5,995 bases of DNA from Actinotignum schaalii_C. Its GTDB lineage: Bacteria > Actinomycetota > Actinomycetes > Actinomycetales > Actinomycetaceae. The notes under the pieces were generated by a model. The model was not told the origin of the DNA and did not search any database. It saw only the letters and a program-made list of their open reading frames with translations. Both the position numbers and the translations under genes were made by a program. Location: the NCBI RefSeq assembly GCF_034119425.1, contig NZ_JAWUEL010000056.1, forward strand, positions 1 to 5,995, read 5' to 3'. Shown here in pieces: positions 5,830 to 5,995 of this stretch. Every line of letters starts with the position of its first letter. Position 1 is the stretch's first letter.

Positions 5830-5995
5830 TCTACGAGCCTTTCTGGGGTGGGGCGCGGCCGGCGCCTTAGCGGGTGAAGCGCTACGGCGCCTCCTCGCCG
5901 CGTATCCGGTCGCCGTGCCCGCCTTTGCCGGGCTACCGCTACTCCTCATCGCCGCGGTGCTGCTCTGGTATGGCTGGCGGGTGCGGCGCCTACGC
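5822..5995 (+). CDS. DUF3180-type small membrane protein, N-terminal part (3' end outside the window)
   Basis: An open frame runs from ATG 5822 to the right edge: 58 codons without a stop. The start overlaps the last 8 nt of the folB-folK gene in another frame. The visible protein begins with a short basic stretch (MRNLR) and has a first hydrophobic segment (about residues 6-18), a loop with RR, and a second, clearly membrane-type segment (about 32-51, PAFAGLPLLLIAAVLLWYGW) followed by the basic RVRRLR, consistent with positive-inside topology. A small multi-pass protein of the DUF3180 family follows folK in many Actinomycetota, including mycobacteria. The call rests on that position plus the hydrophobic pattern. 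Its function is unknown; the constant link to folate genes is only a hint. No strong SD is seen (GGGCGGG just upstream is the best), so translation may depend on coupling to folB-folK. Confidence 0.75.
   Translation, partial: MRNLRAFLGWGAAGALAGEALRRLLAAYPVAVPAFAGLPLLLIAAVLLWYGWRVRRLR

Overview
The window is a tightly packed stretch of a high-GC Gram-positive chromosome. All genes lie on the + strand. GC-rich third codon positions, GTG used as a start, and the order tilS - hpt - ftsH - folE - folP - folB/folK - DUF3180 are typical of Actinomycetota. The divergent FtsH with a long hydrophilic N-terminus and the fused FolB-FolK would fit an Actinomycetaceae-like host, but this finer placement is a guess from memory of the families.

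Layout: 3-416 is the 3' end of tilS (tRNA-Ile lysidine synthetase, cut by the left edge). 454-1005 is hpt (hypoxanthine phosphoribosyltransferase). 1006-3327 is ftsH (membrane AAA+ zinc protease). 3370-3996 is folE (GTP cyclohydrolase I). 3998-4909 is folP (dihydropteroate synthase). 4906-5829 is a folB-folK fusion (dihydroneopterin aldolase plus HPPK). 5822-5995 is the start of a small DUF3180-type membrane protein, cut by the right edge. The largest gene-free gaps are 37 nt (417-453) and 42 nt (3328-3369). The other junctions abut, are 1 nt apart, or overlap by 4 or 8 nt, so the set reads as one operon with translational coupling.

How the genes work together: FolE, FolB, FolK and FolP take GTP to dihydropteroate. 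The dihydroneopterin-triphosphate phosphatase, the pABA genes, folC and dihydrofolate reductase are not in the window. Hpt supplies purine nucleotides upstream, since GTP is the folate precursor. TilS and FtsH are housekeeping genes that share this neighbourhood in distant bacteria too.

There is no mobile element, CRISPR array, RNA gene or defence system here, and I see no wholly new system. The most unusual details are: (1) a chain of two 8-codon reading frames joining ftsH to folE through three ATGA overlaps exactly 23 nt apart; (2) a seven-unit pentapeptide repeat, encoded by a 15-bp tandem repeat, in a long N-terminal extension of FtsH; (3) changes in normally near-invariant FtsH AAA motifs; and (4) the DUF3180 gene coupled to the folate genes.
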